This document shows positions 47,063 through 55,828 of a stretch of DNA of 64,000 nt, piece by piece. Each line of letters starts with the position of its first letter. Position 1 is the first letter of the stretch. The position numbers and the translations under genes were made by a program. The stretch spans positions 1 to 64,000 of the forward strand of contig MHDU01000039.1 of assembly GCA_001803635.1 (NCBI GenBank). Reading direction: 5' to 3'. Source of the stretch: Nitrospirae bacterium GWB2_47_37. Lineage in GTDB: Bacteria; Nitrospirota; Thermodesulfovibrionia; Thermodesulfovibrionales; Dissulfurispiraceae. Below the pieces are notes generated by a model that saw only the letters and a program-made list of their open reading frames with translations, was not told where the DNA came from and made no database searches.

Positions 47063-49015
47063 ATGAACAGGCTTTCAAAAGAACGATCCGCGTATCTCAA
47101 ACATTCCGCCTACCAGAAAATAGAGTGGTATCCGTGGTCGGATGAAGCGTTCGAAAGGGCAAAACAGGAAGACAAACCCGTATTTTTGAGTTCGGGCGCC
47201 ATATGGTGCCATTGGTGTCATGTGATGGCTAAGGAATGTTTTGAGAATGAAGATATCATCCGCCTGCTTAATGAAAATTTTATCTGCATAAAACTCGACA
47301 GGGACGAAAGGCCCGACATAGACAGGCGGTACCAGCAGGCGGTATCCGCTATCGGATCAGGGGGAGGCTGGCCGTTGAGCGTATTTTTAACGCCCGATAG
47401 GAAACCGTTTTTCGGCGGCACTTATTTCCCGCCTGAAGACAGTTCGGGAAGACCCGGATTCAAGAGAATGCTTAAGGCAATAGCGGAATTCTATAAGACA
47501 AACCGGGGCGATGTCTCATTGTATGCGGATAAACTGCTCGGTTTCATAAAGCAAAAACCTATGCCTCACGCCGGGATAGAAAAATCGATGCCGGACGCTG
47601 CGGCAAAAAGAATACTCTCCGAATTCGATCCGCAAAACGGCGGGTTCGGCGCCGCGCCCAAGTTCCCGATGCACGGGGCAATGGAATTCATGATCAACCG
47701 ATACTTTTTTACACGCGACGAATCCATCGGGTATGCGGTCAAAAAAAGTCTCGAAGGAATGGCTAAGGGTGGATTTCACGACCATTTAGGAGGCGGCTTT
47801 CACCGTTACTCGACCGACGAGGCTTGGATTATCCCGCACTTTGAAAAAATGGCGGACGACAACGCATGGCTCCTGAGAAATTATATAGACGCCTATAACG
47901 TCTTTGGAGACGATTACTTCAAAGAGGTTGCGGAGGGAATAATAAAGTTCATAAAAGAAGTATTATCCGCCCCCGAAGGAGGATTTTATGCGAGTCAGGA
48001 TGCAGATGTAACTCCTGACGACGAAGGGGGATATTTCACATGGACGGAGGAAGAGTTCAAAAACGCCCTTAATGCGGGAGAATACCCCGTGCTGTCAATG
48101 CATCTTTTCCATGAAAGGGGCTCGATGCATCACAACCCTGAAAAAAAGGTGCTGTTTGACATTATGAATGAAGATGAGATTTCGGTCAAAACCGGTCTCG
48201 ACAAAAACAGGGTCAGGGAAATCATTCAACTTGGAAGGCAAAAGCTGCTTAACCGGAGACTCCGGAGAGAAACGCCGTTTATAGACAAAAACTTCTACAC
48301 GTCTTTGAACGGCATGCTCATATCCGCGTATCTAAAGGCATTCAGGGCGCTCAAAGAAGATTCGATCAAAGAGTTTGCTCTCAAAAGCCTCGACATGATA
48401 ATGAATCTGAGATTTACAGGCAATGAACTCTTCCATTCCGAAGGCGTGAAAGCGATGCTCGACGATTACGTATACATGATCGAGGCATTGGCCTCGGCGT
48501 ATGAGGTAACGGGAGATTCCTCATATCTTCATAAAGCGGACGGGCTTATGGGAATATGCTTGGAAAAATTCAGGGACAAAAATGAGGGCGGGTTTTTCGA
48601 TACCGATGAAGAAGTCCTCGGGTTGAGGCTTAAAGGCATAGAGGACATTCCGCATCCCTCGGCCAATTCGCTCATGATCATGATGTTGCTGAAACTTTAC
48701 CAAATGACAAACAAATCTGCATACATAGAATACGCGGAACAGGCGCTCAGGACGTTCTCCGCGAGGGCAAGAGATATGGGCATCCATGCCGGATATTATT
48801 ACGCGGCACTCGACGCGTATTTCAACATGCTAAAGCTCACGGTCTATGCTTCCCCTGAGGGCGAGCCGGCCAAGGCTGCCGTTTCGACATTCAGACCGTA
48901 TATGACAATCGCATATGAAGAGGACAGAGGTTATATATTGCCGTGCCTGAAATCCGAATGCTATGAGCCGGTTTATACAGCCGGAGAATTAAAAAAATTT
49001 CTAAACATGAAATAG
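47063..49015 (+). CDS. YyaL/DUF255 thioredoxin-domain protein
   Basis: A 650-residue protein of the YyaL/SSP411 family. The N-terminal thioredoxin-like domain has HSAYQKIEWYPWSDEAFERA and the double Cys motif WCHWCHVMAKECFE, followed by GGGWPLSVFLTPDRKPFFGG. The rest is an alpha-toroid like that of glycosidases. The cellular role is unresolved; a thiol-disulfide or sugar link is possible. The start at 47063 is 14 codons inside the open frame, because the earlier codons belong to the terminator of the previous gene. GGGGA lies nine bases upstream. Confidence 0.88.
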   Translation: MNRLSKERSAYLKHSAYQKIEWYPWSDEAFERAKQEDKPVFLSSGAIWCHWCHVMAKECFENEDIIRLLNENFICIKLDRDERPDIDRRYQQAVSAIGSGGGWPLSVFLTPDRKPFFGGTYFPPEDSSGRPGFKRMLKAIAEFYKTNRGDVSLYADKLLGFIKQKPMPHAGIEKSMPDAAAKRILSEFDPQNGGFGAAPKFPMHGAMEFMINRYFFTRDESIGYAVKKSLEGMAKGGFHDHLGGGFHRYSTDEAWIIPHFEKMADDNAWLLRNYIDAYNVFGDDYFKEVAEGIIKFIKEVLSAPEGGFYASQDADVTPDDEGGYFTWTEEEFKNALNAGEYPVLSMHLFHERGSMHHNPEKKVLFDIMNEDEISVKTGLDKNRVREIIQLGRQKLLNRRLRRETPFIDKNFYTSLNGMLISAYLKAFRALKEDSIKEFALKSLDMIMNLRFTGNELFHSEGVKAMLDDYVYMIEALASAYEVTGDSSYLHKADGLMGICLEKFRDKNEGGFFDTDEEVLGLRLKGIEDIPHPSANSLMIMMLLKLYQMTNKSAYIEYAEQALRTFSARARDMGIHAGYYYAALDAYFNMLKLTVYASPEGEPAKAAVSTFRPYMTIAYEEDRGYILPCLKSECYEPVYTAGELKKFLNMK

Positions 49016-49021
49016 CAAGCG

Positions 49022-50059
49022 TTATCCCAGAAAAATAGTTGCCGCGTAGATGAGATAAAAAATCCCGCCTAAAAGGACTGTAGCGGGCGAAAGTTTGTTA
49101 CGCATATGGATCTCCGCTATGGCGACAGCGGCAGATGTTAAAGCAAGGATTGCGGAAAAGAGCGCAAGGCCCGAAATGTTCCAGTCGGTAAACAAGAGTC
49201 CCACAGATACGGGAAACGTGGACTGAAATACCATCGCTCCTGTAATATTGCCCATCGCGAGGGTATCCCTTCCCTTAAGGGTCCATGTAACGCTGTTGAA
49301 CTTCTCCGGCAGTTCGGTTGCGACAGGAGCGATAAGGAGGGCGAACAACAGGGGGTTCATTCCCCACGCGGTCGAAAGTTTTTCGAGATTACCCACAAAG
49401 ATGTGCGCGCCGCTTACCATTACGGCAAGGGCCGCAAGAACCTGAAACGATATAAGCGGCAGACCGGCTCCGTGCTGTTGGGCATGGGCTTCTGATGAAG
49501 CACTTCCGGCTAAACGCCGCGCGCCGCCGAGCAGGCGCTTAAAATATAATTCCTCGGTGTGCATTATGTCCGCGCTCTCTCCCCTGAATGTTAAGTAAGC
49601 GTATATCACATAGCCTATTACGAGGGCTATCGCTATGAAAATGTTGGACTTCGGAATTAAAAGCGGAAAGAAGATGGCAAAGGAATACATCACTACAAAA
49701 AATAAGAGGTCGCGCTTCATCGAATGCGCCTCTACGATAAGTTCGAACTTTCTTTTTTTCATAAGAAAACTTGCGAGCACGGAGAGGCCTACGAGGAAAA
49801 ATGCGAGCGTCGAGAGCATAAAAGGCGCTCCGAGGATAGCTCCTACGCCGATGTTTTTTGCCGCCTCTCCGCCGTGCATAAGTATGGCTACAAACGGCAA
49901 TATGGTCTCGGGCAGGGCGGTCCCCACCGCAGCCAAAATGCTTCCGACTACCGCCTGAGACAGCGAGAGTTTTCTGCCGAGGGATTCCACGCCGTTAGTA
50001 AAAAACTCGGCGCTGAGCAATATCATAAGCAGGCTGAAGACGAGAAATGCTATTTCCAT
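49022..50059 (-). CDS. Calcium/cation exchanger (CaCA superfamily)
   Basis: A 345-residue membrane protein with about ten helices. The two alpha-repeat motifs are VGTALPETILPFVAILMHGG and APVATELPEKFNSVTWTLKG, with acidic residues for Ca or Na. A hydrophilic loop (LLGGARRLAGSASSEAHAQQ) separates the halves. The gene begins immediately after the stop of the universal stress gene (TAAATG), so the pair is an operon. Ion specificity (Ca, Na or H exchange) cannot be read from the sequence. Confidence 0.85.
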   Translation of the reverse strand: MEIAFLVFSLLMILLSAEFFTNGVESLGRKLSLSQAVVGSILAAVGTALPETILPFVAILMHGGEAAKNIGVGAILGAPFMLSTLAFFLVGLSVLASFLMKKRKFELIVEAHSMKRDLLFFVVMYSFAIFFPLLIPKSNIFIAIALVIGYVIYAYLTFRGESADIMHTEELYFKRLLGGARRLAGSASSEAHAQQHGAGLPLISFQVLAALAVMVSGAHIFVGNLEKLSTAWGMNPLLFALLIAPVATELPEKFNSVTWTLKGRDTLAMGNITGAMVFQSTFPVSVGLLFTDWNISGLALFSAILALTSAAVAIAEIHMRNKLSPATVLLGGIFYLIYAATIFLG

Positions 50060-50947
50060 TTATCGGGTAATCACCGCAGGACAGGGGGATGACTTGATGA
50101 TCGACTCGGAAACGCTTCCGAGCATTACGCCCTTAGTGTAAGATAAACCGCGCGCTCCCATCACAATCAAATCCACATCTATTTCCGCTGCTATGTCATT
50201 AACGGCCGTATAGGGAACCCCTATCCTGACTACACTCTTGGCTCTATCACAGACATTAAGGAATGAGCACATCCGTTCTTCGGCCTCTTTTACGAGCGCG
50301 TCCTTATAACCGCTTCTGTCCGCTTCGGTCATATCCTTCCATTTCTGCAAGCCCTTTTCCATTTTAACGCTCGAAACCACATGCGCGACCGTAAGCTCCG
50401 AAGAGGTATTCTCCGACAATAACTTGGCGAATTCAAGCGCCTTCTTCGACGGCCCGGAAAAATCCACAGCGCATAATATCCGTTTTATGTTTACGGAACC
50501 CAGACGAGCGTTTTCGGATTTTTTGCCCCTGACGACCATCATGGGTATGTCGAGGGATTTTATAAGCCTCTCCGAACTGCTCGGCCTTATCATATGTGAT
50601 TTATGACCGAGGACGAGGATATCGGCATTCAGATCTTTCGTCGAAACGTTGAACGTCTCTACAAGCCTGCCGGAGGCAATGACATGTTTTGAAGCTATGC
50701 CGTAGGGCTTTAATTTTAAAACCCATTTTTCAAGCTCTTTCTCATCCGTTTTTTTCTCTTTTTCGATATACGGCATCAAATAGCCGGGAGGGGTGAGGGC
50801 GTAATCCATAACGTACAGCATATCTATTTCGGCCTTTTCAGCCCCTCCGGCCCCGGACAGCCAAAGCGCGTAGGCGATGACCTTTTCCGTGTCCGGGCCG
50901 AGGTCTACCGCCGAGAGTATTTTATTTATTTTAAGTTCTCCGCCCAT
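50060..50947 (-). CDS. Tandem universal stress protein
   Basis: A 295-residue protein with two Usp domains. The first starts INKILSAVDLGPDTEKVIAY, the second IKRILCAVDFSGPSKKALEF and ends with LIVMGARGLSYTKGVMLGSV, which carries the G-x2-G-x9-GS ATP-binding pattern. Tandem Usps respond to stress and may bind ATP in the second domain. The start at 50947 is chosen because 12 more upstream codons would include the HU terminator. A ribosome site is not evident, and TATAAT overlaps the ATG. Confidence 0.85.
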   Translation of the reverse strand: MGGELKINKILSAVDLGPDTEKVIAYALWLSGAGGAEKAEIDMLYVMDYALTPPGYLMPYIEKEKKTDEKELEKWVLKLKPYGIASKHVIASGRLVETFNVSTKDLNADILVLGHKSHMIRPSSSERLIKSLDIPMMVVRGKKSENARLGSVNIKRILCAVDFSGPSKKALEFAKLLSENTSSELTVAHVVSSVKMEKGLQKWKDMTEADRSGYKDALVKEAEERMCSFLNVCDRAKSVVRIGVPYTAVNDIAAEIDVDLIVMGARGLSYTKGVMLGSVSESIIKSSPCPAVITR

Positions 50948-50954
50948 TATAGTT

Positions 50955-50991
50955 AAAAAATAAAGGGTGGCAAAAAAAACCACCCTTTATT
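50955..50991 (-). terminator. Intrinsic terminator after the HU gene
   Basis: On the minus strand AATAAAGGGTGG and CCACCCTTTATT (50959-50991) form a perfect 12-bp stem, followed by T-rich sequence. It separates HU from the universal stress gene. Confidence 0.9.
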
Positions 50992-51009
50992 GAAAGAAAA
51001 CGAATACGC

Positions 51010-51282
51010 CTATTTTATCGCATCTTTTAATGTCTTGCCCGCTGTGAACTTGGGAACCTTTGTAGCAGGAATTTTGATCTCTGCGCCTGTCCTCGGGTTA
51101 CGGCCCTTGCGAGCCTTCCTCTTGGATACAGAGAATGTTCCGAAGCCTACGAGCGTTACCTTCTGGCCCTTCTTAAGAACGGCCTTCACCGCATCAAGCG
51201 TTGCGTCCAGCGCCTTTCCTGCGTCTGTCTTTGTGAGGCTCGCGCTTGTTGCGATCTTGTCGATAAGATCTGCCTTTGTCAT
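51010..51282 (-). CDS. hup: DNA-binding protein HU
   Basis: A 90-residue nucleoid protein. It begins MTKADLIDKIATSASLTKTD and has VTLVGFGTFSVSKRKARKGR and NPRTGAEIKIPATKVPKFTA, the DNA-arm signature. It bends and compacts DNA as a dimer. AAGGGGGG precedes the ATG. The promoter TTGACA (51361-51366) with a TAATGT box and a GTTGA/TCAAC palindrome between promoter and gene suggests regulated expression. Confidence 0.96.
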   Translation of the reverse strand: MTKADLIDKIATSASLTKTDAGKALDATLDAVKAVLKKGQKVTLVGFGTFSVSKRKARKGRNPRTGAEIKIPATKVPKFTAGKTLKDAIK

Positions 51283-51337
51283 TAGTTTAATCCCCCCTTT
51301 CTTTTATGGATTGTTGAATATCAACGATTTGGTATAA

Positions 51338-51366
51338 ACATTACCAAGAAAAGCAGTATTTGTCAA
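51338..51366 (-). promoter_or_regulatory. Promoter of the HU gene
   Basis: On the minus strand TTGACA (51361-51366) and TAATGT (51338-51343) have a 17-base spacer. A palindrome GTTGA-ATA-TCAAC lies at 51313-51325. Confidence 0.55.
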
Positions 51367-51461
51367 GAAAAAAAACAGGCATGAAACCGAATAGGCATAG
51401 ACAGGCTTGCCGGTTTATAGAATAAATCGGCGAATATCTGTTTTAATAAAAAGTGCGGGAC

Positions 51462-53717
51462 ATGAATATAAACACCCTTATCGATTCTCTGAAGAAAGAC
51501 CGGCTTATCGGAGCGGGCATTACAGCCCATGAATATATCACTCCGAAAGAATCCGCTTTCGGCAATATGGAAATAACGGACAAATTGCGGGAAGCCTTGG
51601 GAAATAAGGGAATAAAGGGATTCTATACCCATCAGGCAGAGGGTATCGGACTGATAAGGCAAGGGCATAATGTTGTCGTCATGGCTCCCACTGCCGGCGG
51701 GAAAAGCCTTATTTACAACATCCCGGTCATAGAATCCATCATCGAAAAACCGGAGACAAAGGCGCTTTACATATTTCCCCTGAAGGGTCTCGAACAGGAT
51801 CAATTCAATAATCTCAACGAACTGTTCCACGCCGCCGGTTTGAACAGTTCGAACAGTTTAATCTGTGCTGTTTACGACGGCGATACTACTCAATACAGGC
51901 GAAAGAAGATAAGGGAAAACCTCCCCAATGTAATCTTCACCAATCCCGACATGATCCACCTCTCGCTTAACGCATTCCATAAAAAATGGGAAGGCTTTTT
52001 CAGGAATTTAAAATATATCGTAATCGATGAGATACATACTTACAGGGGAGTGTTCGGCTCGCATGTAAGCCATGTTTTCAGGAGATTGAGAAGGATATGC
52101 GATTATTGGGGAAGCGATCCGCAGTTCATTGCATGCTCCGCGACCATAGCGAATCCTAAAGAGCTTGCGGAAACGCTCGTAGGAGCGCAGTTCTCCGTGG
52201 TAGACAAAACAGGCGCTCCGCAGTCCGGAAAGCACTTTCTCTTTTTAGACCCTATGGACAGCCCTTACGCCGAGGCAACGAGGATATTCCTGAAATGCGT
52301 AAATTCGGGATTAAGGACTATACTCTTTACAAAGGCAAGGAAGATCACAGAACTGATATACAAATGGAGCATCGAGCGATCGCCGTTGCTTAAGGATAAA
52401 ATAAGCCCTTACAGGGCCGGTTTCCTCCCCGCAGAAAGAAGGGAGATAGAGCAAAAACTCTTCAGCGGCGAATTGATGGGCGTAATATCCACAAGCGCCC
52501 TCGAGTTAGGGGTCGATATAGGCGGCCTCGATGTATGCATACTATGCGGCTATCCGGGCTCTATTTCGAGCACATGGCAGAGGGCCGGACGCGTGGGCCG
52601 AAGCGGGCAGGAATCATTGATTATAATGATTGCCGTTAAAGACGCCCTCGACCATTATTTCATCTCGCACCCCGACACATTTTTCGAAAGGCCCTATGAG
52701 GCGTCCATATGCGATCCCTACAACAAAAAAATCCTCAAACAGCATCTCGTATGCGCAGCCGACGAGGTCTATTTAAGGGCGAACGACGGCGTATACGAAA
52801 TCGATAAGATAAAAGACATTATCGGAGATCTGGTGAGCGAAAACGGCCTGAGAGCAGGAAAAACCGGAGACATATGGTTCTCAGGGAAAAGAATGCCTCA
52901 GAGAGAGATAGGTATCAGGACTATCGGAAAACCCCTGAAGCTTAAGGACGAATCGAACAGGCATATCGGAGATCTGGACGGAAAAAGGATTTACAGGGAC
53001 GCGTTTCCGGGAGCTATCTACCTGCACAGGGGAAGACAGTACAGGGTATTGCATCTCGACCTTGAGAGGAACGAAGCCGTATGCAGGGAAACGGATGTTA
53101 ATTACTATACTCAGGCGCTCTCTAACGAGCATGTCGAGATTACAGGTATGCCGCAGAAATCGCGCATGCGTCTTTCCCCGGAAATAGACCTTTATCACGG
53201 AATGATGCGGATTACCTATCAGGTAGTAGGCTATGACAAGAAAAACACGTTCGACGGCACGAGGATATCGAGGCATGAGGTCGAGATGCCGGAATACATA
53301 TTCGATACCGAAGGCATATGGATGGTCGTTCATGAAGGCCTCAGGGACAAAATCATCGGCAAGGGCTATGACCTTGCGGGAACCCTTCATGCGGCAGAGC
53401 ATGTAACAATCGCCTGCATGCCCTTATTCGCTTTATGCGACAAGGGGGACATCGGCGGCTACAGCTATGCCGCATATCCCGAATTTAAACTGCCCGCCAT
53501 TTTCATTTACGACGGGTACGATGGGGGCATAGGCCTTACCAATAGGGTTTTAGACGTGCCGGCGCAATGGATTAAATCCTCGATCGAAATAATCAAAAAT
53601 TGCGAATGCGAGGAAGGCTGCCCTTCGTGCGTTCAGGATTCGCAGTGCGGCTCGGCAAACCGGCCGCTGGATAAAAAGGGGGCGATGTATTTTCTGGAGA
53701 GTTTATCGGGTTCTTGA
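51462..53717 (+). CDS. MrfA-like DEAH helicase with C-terminal DUF1998
   Basis: A 751-residue superfamily 2 DNA helicase. Motif I MAPTAGGKSLIYNIPVIE, II VIDEIHTYRGVFGSHVSHVF, III SATIANPKELAETL, and VI QRAGRVGRSGQE are present. The C-terminal DUF1998-type domain ends with metal-binding cysteines NCECEEGCPSCVQDSQCGSA. The same layout occurs in MrfA (YprA), which helps repair mitomycin-type DNA damage. No MrfB-like nuclease lies next to it. GTG 51453 is an alternative start; both lack a good ribosome site. It is divergent from HU. Confidence 0.88.
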   Translation: MNINTLIDSLKKDRLIGAGITAHEYITPKESAFGNMEITDKLREALGNKGIKGFYTHQAEGIGLIRQGHNVVVMAPTAGGKSLIYNIPVIESIIEKPETKALYIFPLKGLEQDQFNNLNELFHAAGLNSSNSLICAVYDGDTTQYRRKKIRENLPNVIFTNPDMIHLSLNAFHKKWEGFFRNLKYIVIDEIHTYRGVFGSHVSHVFRRLRRICDYWGSDPQFIACSATIANPKELAETLVGAQFSVVDKTGAPQSGKHFLFLDPMDSPYAEATRIFLKCVNSGLRTILFTKARKITELIYKWSIERSPLLKDKISPYRAGFLPAERREIEQKLFSGELMGVISTSALELGVDIGGLDVCILCGYPGSISSTWQRAGRVGRSGQESLIIMIAVKDALDHYFISHPDTFFERPYEASICDPYNKKILKQHLVCAADEVYLRANDGVYEIDKIKDIIGDLVSENGLRAGKTGDIWFSGKRMPQREIGIRTIGKPLKLKDESNRHIGDLDGKRIYRDAFPGAIYLHRGRQYRVLHLDLERNEAVCRETDVNYYTQALSNEHVEITGMPQKSRMRLSPEIDLYHGMMRITYQVVGYDKKNTFDGTRISRHEVEMPEYIFDTEGIWMVVHEGLRDKIIGKGYDLAGTLHAAEHVTIACMPLFALCDKGDIGGYSYAAYPEFKLPAIFIYDGYDGGIGLTNRVLDVPAQWIKSSIEIIKNCECEEGCPSCVQDSQCGSANRPLDKKGAMYFLESLSGS

Positions 53718-53753
53718 CAGGGTAAGGGTAACAATAATAAGGTGAAAATCACC

Positions 53754-53782
53754 TTGACAGGCTTATCCTTTTTCTATATATT
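53754..53782 (+). promoter_or_regulatory. Promoter before the unknown membrane-protein pair
   Basis: TTGACA (53754-53759, consensus) and TATATT (53777-53782, 5 of 6) are spaced 17 bases. A palindrome AAGGTGAAAATCACCTT lies just upstream at about 53740-53756. Confidence 0.65.
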
Positions 53783-53787
53783 GAGTG

Positions 53788-53890
53788 TAAATACCCTTTT
53801 CAGGGGGACAGATGGGGTAAATAAGCCTTTAGCAGCAAAGGGTTTTCTGGCCAATCTTTCTAAGCCAGAATCGGGATATATGAAACAGAT
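53788..53890 (+). promoter_or_regulatory. Structured 5' leader, possible regulatory RNA
   Basis: Downstream of the promoter about 200 bases are untranslated before 53985. Three stems can be drawn: TACCC/GGGTA (53790-53820), CCTTT/AAAGG (53827-53843) and TTCTGGC/GCCAGAA (about 53846-53872). No named riboswitch was recognised. A GTG frame over part of this stretch overlaps the promoter and looks non-coding. Confidence 0.35.
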
Positions 53891-53984
53891 TCCTCTACGA
53901 TCCCATTTTTATGGGCATAAATGAACCTATCATGCACATGAACAAGTTATATGAAATTGCTGCACAAAGGAGGAAGGAATTAAT

Positions 53985-54383
53985 ATGTCCAATAGATTTA
54001 GGATAGAAAACAATCATATCAAGCTTTATACTACACTTATAGGCCAGCTTCAAAAATACAATACCATTATTTGGCAGGGGCCTACTGCTCTTATAGCTGC
54101 AAACTCCTTTGCTCTTGAGAAATTTCATTCAAATCCGTTGTTACTTTGCGTGTTAGCTATTTTCAATACTGTCATAATTTACTCATTTCACAGAATGATT
54201 ATTCACCAGAAGGCCATAATCAACGCGACAAAGAAGGCAGAAAAAAAGCTTGGAAAAATTTTTCCTCATTTTATTCCTGAGTTTTCTGAAACGAAAGTGA
54301 GCGCAGGTACTTTTTTAATATGGACGCTCTCGATATTTGATATTGCGCTTTTTATATATGCAATCACAATTGTGTATGCCTAA
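53985..54383 (+). CDS. Hypothetical membrane protein A
   Basis: A 132-residue protein not recognised. The N-terminal helix NRFRIENNHIKLYTTLIGQL and YNTIIWQGPTALIAANSFAL precede a first membrane segment (NPLLLCVLAIFNTVIIYSFH), then a basic loop (ATKKAEKKLGKIFPHF) and a second membrane segment at the C-terminus. AAAGGAGGAAGG precedes the ATG. The gene is AT-rich relative to the chromosome and forms a cassette with the next gene. Confidence 0.65.
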   Translation: MSNRFRIENNHIKLYTTLIGQLQKYNTIIWQGPTALIAANSFALEKFHSNPLLLCVLAIFNTVIIYSFHRMIIHQKAIINATKKAEKKLGKIFPHFIPEFSETKVSAGTFLIWTLSIFDIALFIYAITIVYA

Positions 54384-54417
54384 ATGACAGAACAATTATG
54401 TTTATGAGGAAGTATTT

Positions 54418-55164
54418 ATGAGAGAGATGCGCTTCAAGATCACTGGTACGCTATTCTACACCATCGTTGTAATGAATTTGTTTTTAACAGAGGGTGGTCA
54501 GAACTTCATCCATAATATTATACAGCAAATTTTAAACCCTCAGATTGGAATTGCCTCATCGGTTGTTCCCCTTATCTCAGTATTGCTTACTATTAGCGCA
54601 CTCTTATTTACTTCTGATGCAATAGGCTATGTTTTCAGTAGCATAGTTGTCCTCTGGTGGAACTTCTTTCGTGGCGAATCGTATCAATGGCACACACTCA
54701 AATATGATCTCAAACAAAAAATAATACAAATGCATCAAAACTCTGACGCCGATAAATCGCAGGAAAAGCTGCAATTGAGCGATTATTATGACGATGTCGT
54801 CTTCAACTATTTTTGGCAACAAGCTCCAGAACCAGTTGTAGAGTGGACAGTGCGACGGGATACAGCTTTCCTAATCGGTCTATCAGCGGCTCTTGGAATT
54901 GCAGTGAGCGTGATACTATCAGCAGTGCTTACTCTTTATTTTGGGATGATATGGACTGGTTGGAATTGGGTGGTTACAATAATATTTTCCATTTTGATGG
55001 TAATATTTTTGTTTAATGCATGGCGCGCAGGCCGAGAAGAATGGCAAATGATGTCACTTTGGTCGTCTGGAAGACTGGATGGTAAACTACAAAATACCTT
55101 GCAATATTTTAGTGAAGCGTTAATACAAGCAAATAAAGAGAATAAGCCGTTCAAGAAAAATTAA
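54418..55164 (+). CDS. Hypothetical membrane protein B
   Basis: A 248-residue protein not recognised. Four hydrophobic stretches: LFYTIVVMNLFLTEGG, VVPLISVLLTISALLFTSDA, LSAALGIAVSVILSAVLTLY and WVVTIIFSILMVIFLFNAW. The middle loop is charged (KQKIIQMHQNSDADKSQEKL) with Trp-rich QWHTLKYDL nearby. It follows protein A by 34 bases, with the same AT-rich codon use, so the two probably act together. The context, beside a toxin-antitoxin pair and a helicase, is accessory, perhaps defence, but there is no direct evidence. Confidence 0.6.
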   Translation: MREMRFKITGTLFYTIVVMNLFLTEGGQNFIHNIIQQILNPQIGIASSVVPLISVLLTISALLFTSDAIGYVFSSIVVLWWNFFRGESYQWHTLKYDLKQKIIQMHQNSDADKSQEKLQLSDYYDDVVFNYFWQQAPEPVVEWTVRRDTAFLIGLSAALGIAVSVILSAVLTLYFGMIWTGWNWVVTIIFSILMVIFLFNAWRAGREEWQMMSLWSSGRLDGKLQNTLQYFSEALIQANKENKPFKKN

Positions 55165-55230
55165 GAAAAAAGGAAAAAGAAAAGGGGAAATGCTGCTTTT
55201 AAGTTCCATATCCATCGGTTAGACAAAATT

Positions 55231-55242
55231 ATGCCCGCTTAT
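55231..55242. repeat. Left flank of the toxin-antitoxin inverted repeat
   Basis: ATGCCCGCTTAT is the complement, with one change, of ATGAGCGGGCAT at 55757-55768; the two enclose the RelE/ParE-type module. Confidence 0.45.
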
Positions 55243-55293
55243 CGGCAGATTGTTTTATAATAAGTAGTAAGAACAACGAGGGGGGTGATTTAA

Positions 55294-55482
55294 ATGGCAG
55301 GTGCAAAGCAGCAGGTTATTCAGATGATTCAGTCTCTCCCTGAAGAAGTTACGGTTGACGATATTATTGCGGAATTATATTTCAAACTTCAGGTTGATGC
55401 GGGGTTAAAAGAATTGGATGAGGGGAAAGGGATTCCTCATGAAGAAATCGAGAAGCGGATGTCCAAATGGCTTACAGTTTAA
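55294..55482 (+). CDS. Antitoxin of a ParE/RelE-type module
   Basis: A 62-residue acidic protein (QQVIQMIQSLPEEVTVDDII, then a short helix GLKELDEGKGIPHEEIEKRM). Its size, the overlap with the toxin gene (16 bases) and its position upstream fit a cognate antitoxin that neutralises the toxin and probably represses the operon. A DNA-binding motif is not evident. GGGGGTG is the ribosome site. Confidence 0.8.
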   Translation: MAGAKQQVIQMIQSLPEEVTVDDIIAELYFKLQVDAGLKELDEGKGIPHEEIEKRMSKWLTV

Positions 55483-55760
55483 AATGGTCTCCACGCGCTG
55501 CTTCGCATTTTGAAGGAATCTGTGATTATATAGCAAAGGATTCAAGATATTATTCTGCTCTTTTTGCCAAAAGAATTATCTCAATTGTTAGAGCCATTCC
55601 TCAGTTCCCTAAAGCAGGGCGGATTGTTCCGGAATATAACGATGAGAATTTGAGAGAAAAGATTTATGAGAATTATAGAATTGTCTATCGTATCAAGTCT
55701 GAGGTTATCGAAATTGTTGCAATTTGTCATGGAGCAAAACCGTTGAAAAATATTTTATGA
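55467..55760 (+). CDS. RelE/ParE-family toxin
   Basis: A 97-residue toxin of the RelE/ParE fold. The family pattern is KWSPRAASHFEGICDYIAKD, IPQFPKAGRIVPEYNDENLR and YRIVYRIKSEVIEIVAICHG. The conserved late Arg-rich strand favours ParE, which targets gyrase, but RelE-type mRNA cleavage is an alternative. Its stop lies within the right flanking inverted repeat, and a strong terminator follows. Confidence 0.88.
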   Translation: MAYSLKWSPRAASHFEGICDYIAKDSRYYSALFAKRIISIVRAIPQFPKAGRIVPEYNDENLREKIYENYRIVYRIKSEVIEIVAICHGAKPLKNIL

Positions 55761-55768
55761 GCGGGCAT
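55757..55768. repeat. Right flank of the toxin-antitoxin inverted repeat
   Basis: ATGAGCGGGCAT pairs with 55231-55242; the TGA of the toxin lies within it. Confidence 0.45.
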
Positions 55769-55780
55769 GCCTTTAATAAA

Positions 55781-55814
55781 AAAAGGGAATTCCTGCGAAT
55801 CCCCTTTTATCAAA
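55781..55814. terminator. Bidirectional terminator between parE and the alpha operon
   Basis: AAAAGGGAATTC (55781-55792) and GAATCCCCTTTT (55797-55808) form a 12-bp stem with one mismatch around CTGC, with A and T runs on both sides. Confidence 0.75.
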
Positions 55815-55828
55815 AAAATTTATTCTTG

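Noticed and set aside
53742-53924. 60-codon frame before membrane protein A
   Set aside because: It begins upstream of the promoter's minus-35 box and lies on the structured leader; GTG start without a ribosome site.
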